Shown here piece after piece: positions 17,293 through 24,597 of a DNA stretch of 44,606 bases. The notes beneath the pieces were generated by a model. It ran no database searches and was not told where the DNA came from. It saw only the letters and a list, made by a program, of their open reading frames with translations. The stretch is taken from positions 1 to 44,606 of the forward strand of contig CANKZO010000004.1 of assembly GCA_947488485.1 (NCBI GenBank), given 5' to 3'. Every line of letters starts with the position of its first letter. The stretch's first letter is position 1. Source of the DNA: Opitutia bacterium (GTDB taxonomy: Bacteria; Verrucomicrobiota; Verrucomicrobiae; Opitutales; UBA953). Made by a program: the position numbers and the translations under genes.

Positions 17293-18191
17293 GCGCGTTG
17301 CCCATCGCCGTCACTTGCGGAGATCCGGCCGGCGTCGGACCCGAACTCGTCTCGAGCTGGCTCAAGGCCCACCCAGAGCAGGCCGACTCGGTGATGCCCA
17401 TCGGCCCGGCTGATTGGATCGCCTCGCTCGGTCGCGGGCTCGCCGTCGGACCGGCGGACTACCGCACGCAACTCGGCAAACCTGACGAAGCCGGGCAGCT
17501 CATCGCGATCGAAGCGATGGAACTCGCCGCCCGCGGCACCACTGGCGGACGTTTCGCCGCGGTCGTCACCGGACCGGTCAACAAGAAGGGACTCGCCGGC
17601 GTGGGCTATGATTTCCCCGGCCAGACCGAGTTCTTCGCCTCGCGCTGGAACGGCGAGCCAGTGATGGCGTTCGCCGGCGGCAAGATGACCGTCGGACTCG
17701 TGACCTGGCATATCCCGCTCGCCGAAGTTCCTCGCGCTGTGACCGGCGCCGACGTCCGTCGGACCGTGCTCGCGCTCATCGCCCTGCGCAAGAAGCTGGG
17801 CGACCGTCGCCCGCGGATCGCCGTCTGCGGCGTCAATCCTCACGCCGGTGAAGGCGGCCTGCTCGGTCAGGAAGACGATCGGATCATCCGGCCCGCCGTC
17901 GAAGCCCTGCGCGCCGCCGGCCACGACGTCACCGGCCCGCTGCCGGGCGACACGGTCTTCCATCGCCATCTGCAGGGCGAGTTCGACGCCGTCGCCGCGA
18001 TCTACCACGACCAAGGCCTCGCGCCGCTGAAGGCCGTGGACTTCGCGACCGCGGCCAACCTCAGCCTCGGCCTGCGCCATGTGCGCACGAGCCCCGACCA
18101 CGGCACCGCCTACGAGCTCGCCGGCAAAGGCAAGGCGGACCGCGGCAGCTTCGACGCGGCGATGCGGCTGGCGCGCCTGCTTTCCGCGTGA
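17289..18191 (+). CDS. pdxA: 4-hydroxythreonine-4-phosphate dehydrogenase
   Basis: 300 residues. It oxidises 4-phosphohydroxy-threonine in the DXP-dependent pathway to pyridoxal phosphate. The opening TCGDPAGVGPEL is typical. Three metal-binding histidines can be placed at H141 (TWHIPL), H185 (NPHAGEGG) and H240 (YHDQGLAPLK); their spacing of 44 and 55 matches the family. PGQTEFFA and SPDHGTAYELAG are further signatures. It starts with a four-base ATGA overlap after lpxA and its TGA shares a base with the ATG of the next gene. The product would supply PLP for enzymes such as ThrC in this window, though no regulatory link is visible. Confidence 0.95.
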   Translation: MSALPIAVTCGDPAGVGPELVSSWLKAHPEQADSVMPIGPADWIASLGRGLAVGPADYRTQLGKPDEAGQLIAIEAMELAARGTTGGRFAAVVTGPVNKKGLAGVGYDFPGQTEFFASRWNGEPVMAFAGGKMTVGLVTWHIPLAEVPRAVTGADVRRTVLALIALRKKLGDRRPRIAVCGVNPHAGEGGLLGQEDDRIIRPAVEALRAAGHDVTGPLPGDTVFHRHLQGEFDAVAAIYHDQGLAPLKAVDFATAANLSLGLRHVRTSPDHGTAYELAGKGKADRGSFDAAMRLARLLSA

Positions 18192-18985
18192 TGCGCGCGT
18201 TGCTGCTCTGGTTAGTCGCCTGCCTGACGCTGGGAGCGGGCGAACGACGCATCGCCAGCTACAGCCCGGGCGCGACGCAGACCTTGCTCGACCTCGGATG
18301 CTCCGCCGAGATCGTGATGGCCACGCGCTGGTGCCCGTTGCCGAAAGAACATCCCGCCGGACGGTCGGCCGACATCTTCCTGCCCGACCTCGAACGACTA
18401 CTGCTCGCCAAGCCCGACCTCGTCATCATCCCGCGGATGGCCAATCCGCTCTGGGCCGAGAAATGCGCGGGCGCCGGACTGCGCACGCTCGTGCTCCATC
18501 GCGAGTCGGCGGAATGCGTGAGCGAGGACATCAAGCAGATCGGCGAAGCGACCGGACGGATCGACCAGGCACGACGCATCTCCGACGTGTTGACGAAACG
18601 TCCGAGCGGAGAACTACGGCCGATCATCATCGTCTGGGACGGCGTCATGGCGGGCCCCGATAGTTATCTCGCCGGCCCCCTGGCGGCCGCCGGCCTCAAG
18701 TCGGCTTTGACCAAAGGGTCTTGGCTGAAATTCGATTGGGAACTACTGGCCAGTTCCAAGCCCGAAGCCGTGCTTTGGATTCAGAATACGTCCGGGGATG
18801 GGCCCATCACTTTGCACCCGGAGAAGGCCGCGGAAATGCAGCGGCTCCCGGCCATCCAAAGCCTACCCTGCGTGGCTAAGCAAAGGATTTACCAGACCAA
18901 TAATCATAGCAAATGGTTGCCTGGTAGTGGTTTAAGTAAAGTCATCGCAGACCTTCATGGCCTGCGGGACCAAATCGGACCCTAA
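18191..18985 (+). CDS. Periplasmic binding protein, BtuF/FepB-like, without transporter
   Basis: About 264 residues from the ATG at 18191, which overlaps the pdxA stop (TGATG); a GTG one codon earlier is possible. A short signal peptide (LLLWLVACLTLGAGE) leads into a class III substrate-binding fold, the type that binds cobalamin, haem or ferric siderophores. It begins RIASYSPGATQTLLDLG and continues with KPDLVII and KPEAVLWI. Such proteins normally hand substrate to a BtuCD/FepCD permease-ATPase, but none is encoded nearby. The last 80 or so bases of the gene and the following gap are noticeably more AT-rich than the surroundings. The ligand cannot be predicted. An alternative is a domain used for sensing rather than transport. 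Confidence 0.75.
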   Translation: MRALLLWLVACLTLGAGERRIASYSPGATQTLLDLGCSAEIVMATRWCPLPKEHPAGRSADIFLPDLERLLLAKPDLVIIPRMANPLWAEKCAGAGLRTLVLHRESAECVSEDIKQIGEATGRIDQARRISDVLTKRPSGELRPIIIVWDGVMAGPDSYLAGPLAAAGLKSALTKGSWLKFDWELLASSKPEAVLWIQNTSGDGPITLHPEKAAEMQRLPAIQSLPCVAKQRIYQTNNHSKWLPGSGLSKVIADLHGLRDQIGP

Positions 18986-19059
18986 GGGGTTTCTGGGCCA
19001 AGATTGACCTTCGGCCGATTGACAGCGCAACGATTTGGATGACACTGATGGTCCACACC

Positions 19060-19311
19060 ATGAACTCCAAGTTCCTCAAGCTCCTCGCTCTCACCGTCGG
19101 TCTCCTCGCCGTCACCGCTTCCTTCGTCAGCGCCGAAGAGAAGAAGGATGGCAAGTGCCCCTGCGAAAAGGAAAAGCCGAAGGCCTCTGTCGTCGCTGAA
19201 GAAAAGAAGGACGGCAAGTGCCCTTGCGAAAAGGAAAAGCCGAAGGCTGCCGCTGGCGAAGAGAAGAAGGACGGCAAGTGCCCCTGCGAAAAGGAAAAGC
19301 CGAAGGCCTAA
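19060..19311 (+). CDS. Small secreted Cys-rich protein with three CPC repeats
   Basis: 83 residues. The signal peptide MNSKFLKLLALTVG... ends at about residue 25 (FVSA). The mature part is almost wholly three copies of the 17-residue unit EEKKDGKCPCEKEKPKA, joined by SVVA and AAG. Each unit has one Cys-Pro-Cys motif in a strongly charged Lys/Glu context, giving six cysteines in all. Exported to the periplasm, it could bind a soft metal or act in thiol chemistry; both are inference. I know no named family. The ATG at 19060 is chosen because it begins the signal peptide; another in-frame ATG lies at 19039. A strong terminator follows, so this is a separate or last gene. Confidence 0.75.
   Translation: MNSKFLKLLALTVGLLAVTASFVSAEEKKDGKCPCEKEKPKASVVAEEKKDGKCPCEKEKPKAAAGEEKKDGKCPCEKEKPKA
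19135..19308 (+). repeat. Three near-identical 51-base tandem coding units
   Basis: Units at 19135-19185, 19198-19248 and 19258-19308, spaced by 12 and 9 bases. Units one and three differ at one base; unit two differs from unit three at three bases. All differences are synonymous, so the protein units are identical. Confidence 0.9.
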
Positions 19312-19330
19312 CCTTCCCGCTCAGGCGATC

Positions 19331-19360
19331 AAAGGACGAACCCTCGGGTTCGTCCTTTTT
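19331..19360 (+). terminator. Strong terminator after the CPC-repeat gene
   Basis: Twelve paired bases AAAGGACGAACC (19331-19342) with GGTTCGTCCTTT (19347-19358), loop CTCG, and Ts to 19360. It lies between two convergent genes. On the minus strand it ends in only three Ts, so it is mainly a plus-strand terminator. Confidence 0.9.
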
Positions 19361-19366
19361 GTTGGC

Positions 19367-19915
19367 TTAGAAAGCCAGCTTCAGTTCCGCCCGGACGAAA
19401 GCCGGAAAGTCGTCGTGCACCGCGAAGCCGCGGGCCGCGGCCTGCGCGAGCTCTTCGGGCTTGGCGGCGCCGCTGCGCATCGCGCACGAACGGATACCCG
19501 CATTGAGGCCGGCATCCCAATCCGTGACCCGGTCACCGGTCATCCAGCAGCGGGCCGGATCCAGCCCGTGCTCGGCGATCTTCTCGAGGATGAAGCGCGG
19601 GCTCGGCTTGCGGTAAAGGGAAGTCTCATCGGGGCGTTCCGGGGCGGCCTTGATCTCCAAGATGCCCGGCGCCGGCAGGGCGAGCAGTTCCAGCATACGC
19701 CGATTGCAGGCATGGTATTGGTCCCAGGTGAAGATCCCGCGATTGATCCCGCTCTGGTTCGTGAGGATGAAGAGATGGTAGCCGGCCCGCAGGCAGGCTT
19801 CCAGGGCGGGTTTGACGCCCGGAATCAGCTCGATCTGCTCCTCCCGGCAGGTGTGGTGGTGGTCGCGGATCAGATTACCGTCGCGGTCCAGAAAAAGGGC
19901 GGGATGGCCAGGCAT
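19367..19915 (-). CDS. HAD-IIIA phosphatase, GmhB-like, zinc-loop cysteines missing
   Basis: 182 residues. HAD-family phosphatase with nucleophile D10 and acid D12 (FLDRDGNLIRD), TNQSG (52-56), K103 in RKPSP, and D128/D132 in GDRVTDWDAG. This arrangement matches GmhB, the heptose-1,7-bisphosphate 7-phosphatase of LPS core synthesis, and the related HisB N-domain. In typical GmhB a loop just before RKP carries a Cys/His zinc site; here that loop (about 89-101, APERPDETSL) has no cysteine or histidine. The second Asp is followed by GN rather than the usual GT. The substrate may therefore differ from heptose bisphosphate. The start at 19915 is set by the conserved N-terminus; longer frames upstream run through the rpmF region. 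It is transcribed divergently from rpmF. Confidence 0.8.
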   Translation of the reverse strand: MPGHPALFLDRDGNLIRDHHHTCREEQIELIPGVKPALEACLRAGYHLFILTNQSGINRGIFTWDQYHACNRRMLELLALPAPGILEIKAAPERPDETSLYRKPSPRFILEKIAEHGLDPARCWMTGDRVTDWDAGLNAGIRSCAMRSGAAKPEELAQAAARGFAVHDDFPAFVRAELKLAF

Positions 19916-19966
19916 CGCCCCAGCCAACCGAACTTGCCCACAATCGCAAGGGAATGGAAAGGGGGC

Positions 19967-19994
19967 TTGACCGAGGGGGCGGGAGGGGTAGAAC
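19967..19994 (+). promoter_or_regulatory. Candidate promoter of rpmF
   Basis: TTGACC (19967-19972), a 16-base spacer, then TAGAAC (19989-19994), placing a start of transcription about 18 bases before the rpmF ATG. The octamer GTAGAACC recurs at 20011-20018, directly before the ATG. This is a sequence match only. Confidence 0.45.
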
Positions 19995-20018
19995 CGACCC
20001 TCATCCAAGCGTAGAACC

Positions 20019-20198
20019 ATGGCCAACCCGAAACGTAAACAGTCCAAACGCCGCAGCCGACTCCGTCGTGGCGCCAACCAGTTCCGCGCCCCGAAACTCG
20101 TCAAGGATGCCGAATCCGGCGCCCTTCGTCGCTCCCACCGCGTCGACCCGACCACGGGTAAGTACCGCGGTCGTCAGGTCCTGGACACCGGAGCTTAA
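20019..20198 (+). CDS. rpmF: 50S ribosomal protein L32
   Basis: 59 residues, MANPKRKQSKRRSRLRRG at the start, very basic, of normal L32 length. It starts with the ATG at 20019 and stops at TAA 20196-20198. Typical L32 has four zinc cysteines in many bacteria; this copy has none, so it is the Cys-free form. It heads the classic rpmF-plsX-fabH arrangement, which couples ribosome and membrane lipid synthesis, and lies 27 bases before plsX. It is easily missed because a longer open frame overlaps it. Confidence 0.93.
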   Translation: MANPKRKQSKRRSRLRRGANQFRAPKLVKDAESGALRRSHRVDPTTGKYRGRQVLDTGA

Positions 20199-20225
20199 GC
20201 TCCACCCCGGGCTAAGCCCGATCTC

Positions 20226-21296
20226 ATGACCGAAGCCACTCCGAAGAAAGGCCACCGTATCGCCCTGGATTGCATGGGTGGCGACATGGGTCCTTCGGAA
20301 GCCGTGGCCGCCGCCGCCCTCGCCTTCAAGGACGGGATCATCGGCCCCGAAGACACCTTAGTCCTCGTCGGTCACGAGGATAACCTCCGCATGCTCGCCT
20401 CGGATCACCGGGCGCTGAAGAACTCCCGCGTCTTATTCCGCCAGGCCGCCAGCATCGTGGCATCCGACGACGCGCCCATGGCCGTGCTCAAGTCGAAGCG
20501 CGATTCCTCGATGGTGATCGCCCTCGAGATGCTCAAGGCCGGCGAAGTCGACGCCGTCGTCTCCACCGGCAACACCAAGGCCCTCGTGGCCGCCGGTACC
20601 ATCAAAGTGCGCCCCATGGAAGGCGCCGAACGCCCCGCCCTCGCGGCCATCATGCCGCGACGCGAAGGCCACTTCATCATGCTCGACGTCGGGGCGAACC
20701 CCGAAGCCACGCCCGCGCAGCTGTTGCACAACGCCGTCCTCGGCTCGATCTACGCCCAGAGCGCCCTCGGCATCGCCCACCCACGCGTCGGCCTGCTCAC
20801 CGTCGGCACCGAAGAAGGCAAAGGCGGACCGCGCATCAACCGCACCCACGCCCTGCTCAAGGCCATGGGCGACAAGATCAATTACGTCGGTCCGGTCGAA
20901 GGTTTCGACGTCTTCGGCGACGCCTGTGACGTGGTCGTCACCGACGGCTTCACGGGCAACATCATCCTCAAGACGCTCGAGGGCCTGGTCTACATGGTCC
21001 GCGACATGGTCGGCAGCAAGGTGAAGAGCAATCCGGTCTACCTGGCCGGCGGTATCGCCATGTTCCCGCTCCTGCGCGACCTCAAAGGCAAATTGAAGCC
21101 GGAACGTTACGGCGGAGCCCCTTTGCTCGGACTGACCGGCCTCGTCATGAAGGCCCACGGGTCCAGCAACCGGCAGGGTATCGCCAGCGCCATCCGCCTG
21201 GGCCTCGAGGCCCTCGGCCACGGCGCCGGGCACCGCATGCTGACCTCGCTGGCGGAGGCGAATGCCGTGATCGCCGCCACCCCTGAGGAAGCCTGA
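20226..21296 (+). CDS. plsX: Phosphate acyltransferase PlsX
   Basis: 356 residues. PlsX makes acyl-phosphate from acyl-ACP, which PlsY uses to start phospholipid synthesis; it is a peripheral membrane protein. The opening IALDCMGGDMGP is the family hallmark. Further signatures are VSTGNTKAL, LDVGANPEATP, GTEEGKG, VVTDGFTGNI and the closing HGSSNRQGI. Its place between rpmF and fabH is the usual one. The ATG at 20226 leaves 27 bases after rpmF; 48 bases separate it from fabH. Confidence 0.96.
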   Translation: MTEATPKKGHRIALDCMGGDMGPSEAVAAAALAFKDGIIGPEDTLVLVGHEDNLRMLASDHRALKNSRVLFRQAASIVASDDAPMAVLKSKRDSSMVIALEMLKAGEVDAVVSTGNTKALVAAGTIKVRPMEGAERPALAAIMPRREGHFIMLDVGANPEATPAQLLHNAVLGSIYAQSALGIAHPRVGLLTVGTEEGKGGPRINRTHALLKAMGDKINYVGPVEGFDVFGDACDVVVTDGFTGNIILKTLEGLVYMVRDMVGSKVKSNPVYLAGGIAMFPLLRDLKGKLKPERYGGAPLLGLTGLVMKAHGSSNRQGIASAIRLGLEALGHGAGHRMLTSLAEANAVIAATPEEA

Positions 21297-21344
21297 GGTT
21301 TTAGTGTTCCCTTCCCCGCCCAAGGGGTCTTTTCTCACGCATCG

Positions 21345-22358
21345 ATGAGCAGCGCTGAGCTATCAGTCTTTATTCGGGCCATCGGGGTCCGTACGCCGGA
21401 ACGCAAGCTCACCAACGCCGAGCTGTCCAAGATGGTGGATACGTCGGACGAATGGATCCAGACCCGCTCCGGCATCAGCGAGCGCCGGATCGCCGGCCCG
21501 GGCGAGAATCCTTCCGACCTCGGCGCCCAGGCGGCCGCCCAAGCCTTGCAGCGCGCCGGACTGACCCCGGCCGACGTCGACCTGCTGATCGTCGCCACGA
21601 TGACGCCGGACGTCCCCTTCCCTTCCACGGCCTGCCTCCTGCAGGCCAAGCTCGGGCTGCGCCGCGACATCCCCTGCTTCGACGTCTCCGCCGCCTGCTC
21701 CGGCTTCGTCTACGCCCTCCAAGTCGCCAAGGACATGATGCGCTCCGGCGCGTATCGCCGCACCCTCGTCGTCGGCGCCGAGAAACTCTCCAGCGTCGTG
21801 GACTGGTCCGACCGCACCACCTGCGTCCTTTTCGGCGACGGGGCCGGCGCGGTCCTCCTCGAGACCACCACGGAGAAGAACGTCGGCCTCCTCGGCAACC
21901 TGCTCGGCGCCGACGGCAACAACGCCGAACTCCTGCATTGCGCGGGCGGCGGCTCGGCTGCGCCCGCCACCGCCGACTCCCTCCGGGAGGGCCGCCACTA
22001 CCTGCGCATGAACGGCAAGGAAGTCTTCCGCCACGCCGTCCGCGTGATGGCCGAATCCTGCGAGCGCGTACTCGCCCAGTGCGGCGTGGCTTCGTCCGAG
22101 GTCGCCTGGTTCATCCCGCACCAGGCCAATATCCGCATCCTCGAGGCCGTGGCCAGCCAGCTCAACGTCGGCATGGAGCGCTTCCCCTCCAATCTGAGCC
22201 GCTACGGCAACACCTCGGCGGCCTCCATCCCTCTCGCGCTTGAAGAAGCCTGGCAAGACGGCAAGATCAAGCACGGCGACCTCATCCTGATCGTCGCCTT
22301 CGGCGCCGGCCTGACCTGGGGCGCGACCCTCCTTCGCTGGCATGAACCTTCCCGCTAA
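21345..22358 (+). CDS. fabH: 3-oxoacyl-ACP synthase III
   Basis: 337 residues. FabH condenses an acyl-CoA with malonyl-ACP to start fatty acid synthesis. The catalytic triad is C118 (SAACSGF), H259 (PHQANIRI) and N289 (GNTSAAS). TRSGISERRI near the start and GAGLTWGA at the end are typical. The start at 21345 gives MSSAELSV. The last 17 bases overlap the start of the downstream TPR gene, so the envelope genes that follow are tied to this transcript. Confidence 0.96.
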   Translation: MSSAELSVFIRAIGVRTPERKLTNAELSKMVDTSDEWIQTRSGISERRIAGPGENPSDLGAQAAAQALQRAGLTPADVDLLIVATMTPDVPFPSTACLLQAKLGLRRDIPCFDVSAACSGFVYALQVAKDMMRSGAYRRTLVVGAEKLSSVVDWSDRTTCVLFGDGAGAVLLETTTEKNVGLLGNLLGADGNNAELLHCAGGGSAAPATADSLREGRHYLRMNGKEVFRHAVRVMAESCERVLAQCGVASSEVAWFIPHQANIRILEAVASQLNVGMERFPSNLSRYGNTSAASIPLALEEAWQDGKIKHGDLILIVAFGAGLTWGATLLRWHEPSR

Positions 22359-23463
22359 AATCCTCCTAGCCGCAGCGCTCCTGCTCGGCGCCCACTCCCG
22401 CGCGGAATTCGTCCGGAAGGACGGAGCCTGGCAGGTCAAGCCCGGCACCATCGCCGACGTGAGCCCGCCGTCCCGCCTGCCGGTCCTGCTGCTCGCCATG
22501 GACCACGCTTCCGGTCGCCTCGACGCCGACGACATCGGCGGCGCCCTCAAGGAGTGGGAGATCATCGGCGAAGCCAACGTCGGCGCCGAAGCCGAGGCCA
22601 TCGCCATGCTCACCCGCGCGCGCATTTTCGTCTCCCGCGGGGAATTCGAGAAAGCCACGAACATCATCGACGATCTCTTCGCCCGCCATTCCGGTTTCCC
22701 CGGCTTCATCGGCGCGGTGGACCTGCAGTTCGACATCGCCAACCGCCTGGCCGACGGACAGCGCCGCCGCCTCGGCGGCTGGTTCCCTTGGTTCAGGGAC
22801 CGCCAAAGCGCCATCGCGATGTGGGAGAAGACCATCCGCCTCGCGCCGAACGGCCCGCATGCGGACGACTGCCTCATCCGCATGGCGCGTCTCGCCAAGG
22901 ACGAAGACCTCAAGGAGAAGACCAACGAGGCGCTCGAGCGCTTGGTCAGCGACCACCCCAACTCCAAGTTCGCGCCGGAAGCCCTTGAGATGCTGGCGAC
23001 GCTCCGCGCCCAGGAATCGCTCGGACCCGCCTGGGATCAGGCGACGACCCTCGAGGCCGCCGACCATTGGCGGACGCTCGCCGACCAGTTCCCGAACGAC
23101 CCGCGGGCCAAGGTCGCCATCGAACAGATCGCCATCCTGCGCGACCGCGCGGCCCGCGCCCGTCTGAGCCTCGCCCGCTTCTATTTCTTCAATCGCAACA
23201 ACCCGGAGGCCGCGAAGCTCATGGCCAACGCCTGCCGGAACATCGCGCCGGAATCCGCCGCCGCCAAGGAAGCGGAAGCCCTGCTCGCCGCGATGATCAA
23301 GGACCCCGTTCCGCCGAAGACCTTCGCCGACCGTCTCCTCGGCGTCGTGCCGCGCCCGCGCTCGGCGGCTGAAACGAAGCCCCAGGTCGTCGGCGAAGAC
23401 CTCGACGCCCTCGGTTTCAAGAAGGAACCCTCCAAGGGCGCCGTCGGCCCGGAAAGCCGATGA
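22342..23463 (+). CDS. Secreted TPR-like helical-repeat protein (BamD-like?)
   Basis: 373 residues with a signal peptide (hydrophobic core about 5-18, likely cut after HSRA near 21). There is no lipobox cysteine. The mature protein consists of tetratricopeptide-like helix pairs, with segments such as ARIFVSRGEFEKATNII, the DHPNSKFAPEALEML pair and DQFPNDPRAKVAIEQI. These F/H-P-N-(D/S) turns are typical of BamD/YbgF-type outer-membrane assembly proteins. BamD itself is a lipoprotein of about 245 residues, so this is at most a relative. It starts inside the end of fabH and its stop overlaps the LptE-like gene by four bases. Context argues for a periplasmic role in outer-membrane assembly; the exact role is open. 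Confidence 0.65.
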   Translation: MNLPAKILLAAALLLGAHSRAEFVRKDGAWQVKPGTIADVSPPSRLPVLLLAMDHASGRLDADDIGGALKEWEIIGEANVGAEAEAIAMLTRARIFVSRGEFEKATNIIDDLFARHSGFPGFIGAVDLQFDIANRLADGQRRRLGGWFPWFRDRQSAIAMWEKTIRLAPNGPHADDCLIRMARLAKDEDLKEKTNEALERLVSDHPNSKFAPEALEMLATLRAQESLGPAWDQATTLEAADHWRTLADQFPNDPRAKVAIEQIAILRDRAARARLSLARFYFFNRNNPEAAKLMANACRNIAPESAAAKEAEALLAAMIKDPVPPKTFADRLLGVVPRPRSAAETKPQVVGEDLDALGFKKEPSKGAVGPESR

Positions 23464-23945
23464 AGCACTGGCTGCTGCTCGGGACGGCCCTGCTGCTCGG
23501 CGGTTGCTCCGCCTATCAGGCCGGCGGCCCGAAACCCGCCTTCCGCTCGCTCGAGATCGCGCCCGTCCGCAACGCGACCTCCCGCACCGGCACGCACGCC
23601 GTCCTGCACTCGAAGCTCACCGACGCCTTCGCGGGCGACCCGCGCGTGCGCCTCGGCGGCGGTGACGCCGTGCTCGCGACCGAAGTCACGGAATACCGTC
23701 GCGACGGCTTCACGACCAAGCCCGGCGACGCCTTCGCCTTCAACAGTTTCCGCGTGTCCTTCGAGGTCCGCGCCACGCTGACCGCCCAGGGCGGCGCGCG
23801 GACGCTCTTCAAGGACCGCGTCTTCCGCGCCACCACCACGCTGCAGAACGCCGGCGACCCCGTGGCGGAAGAACTCAGCGTCGCCCCGACGCTCTTCGCC
23901 GACATCGCTTCGCAGATCCGGCAGGCGGCCACCACGGCCTGGTGA
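23460..23945 (+). CDS. lptE: LPS-assembly lipoprotein LptE-like
   Basis: 161 residues. Signal with lipobox LLGGC, lipidated Cys at position 16. The mature part opens SAYQAGGPKPAFRSLEIAPV, then RNAT, and contains DPRVRLGGGDAVL and a closing amphipathic helix. This is the pattern of LptE-family lipoproteins, which plug the LptD channel that places LPS in the outer leaflet. The family is divergent, so the assignment rests on the lipobox, length, the early RNAT segment and neighbours. It overlaps the TPR gene by four bases (ATGA) and ends one base before rpe. Confidence 0.7.
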   Translation: MKHWLLLGTALLLGGCSAYQAGGPKPAFRSLEIAPVRNATSRTGTHAVLHSKLTDAFAGDPRVRLGGGDAVLATEVTEYRRDGFTTKPGDAFAFNSFRVSFEVRATLTAQGGARTLFKDRVFRATTTLQNAGDPVAEELSVAPTLFADIASQIRQAATTAW

Positions 23946-23946
23946 C

Positions 23947-24597
23947 ATGAACCCGGCCGTCGTCGCACCCTCCCTCCTCGCCGCCGACCACGGTGCGTTC
24001 GCGCAAGGCGTCCGCGCGGTCGAAGCGGCCGGCCTCGGCTGGCTGCACGTCGACATCATGGACGGGCATTTCGTGCCCAACATCAGCTTCGGCCCGCAGG
24101 TCGTCGCCGACCTCCGTCCGCTGACCAAGCTGCACTTCGACGTGCACCTGATGCTCAGCCATCCCGACCGCTACGTGGCCGCGTTCGCGAAGGCCGGCGC
24201 CGAGCGCCTCACCGTACACGTCGAAGCCGATCACGACGTCGCGAAGACGCTCGCCGCCATCAAGGCCGCGGGGCTCTCCGCCGGCATCGCGATGAATCCG
24301 GACGCCGATCCGCGCCGCGTGCTGCCGTTCCTCGGCGACGTCGACCTCGTGCTCTGCATGACGGTCTTCCCGGGCTTCGGCGGCCAGTCCTTCATGCCCT
24401 CGGTGCTGGACAGCATCCGCTTCATCGCCGCCGAACGCGCGAAGCGCGGCGCGAACTTCCGCCTCGAGGTCGACGGCGGGATCAACATCGAGACGGGCCG
24501 TCTCTGCCGCGAAGCCGGCGCCGATACGTTCGTGGCCGGCACGGCCTTCTTCAAGGCGCCGGATCGCAAGGCCTTCGCGGCCGCGCTGACGGCCTAA
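23947..24597 (+). CDS. rpe: Ribulose-phosphate 3-epimerase
   Basis: 216 residues, TIM barrel, interconverting ribulose-5-phosphate and xylulose-5-phosphate. Signatures are APSLLAADHG, the metal-binding HVDIMDGHFVPN, FDVHLMLSHP, MTVFPGFGGQSF and VDGGIN. It begins one base after the LptE-like stop, so it is part of that transcript. Its stop overlaps the stop of convergent rlmN by four bases (CTAA). No terminator fits between them. Confidence 0.95.
   Translation: MNPAVVAPSLLAADHGAFAQGVRAVEAAGLGWLHVDIMDGHFVPNISFGPQVVADLRPLTKLHFDVHLMLSHPDRYVAAFAKAGAERLTVHVEADHDVAKTLAAIKAAGLSAGIAMNPDADPRRVLPFLGDVDLVLCMTVFPGFGGQSFMPSVLDSIRFIAAERAKRGANFRLEVDGGINIETGRLCREAGADTFVAGTAFFKAPDRKAFAAALTA

Noticed and set aside
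19004..19047. TTGACC (19004) and TTGACA (19019) before the CPC-repeat gene as promoters
   Set aside because: No acceptable -10 element at 16-18 bases from either; a promoter probably exists here but cannot be placed.
20206..20220. Palindrome CGGGCTAAGCCCG between rpmF and plsX
   Set aside because: A one-base loop cannot form a stable hairpin and there is no T-run; no regulatory role can be supported.
21311..21332. CCCC/GGGG hairpin followed by TCTTTT between plsX and fabH as a terminator
   Set aside because: Stem of only four or five pairs; plsX and fabH are normally co-transcribed.
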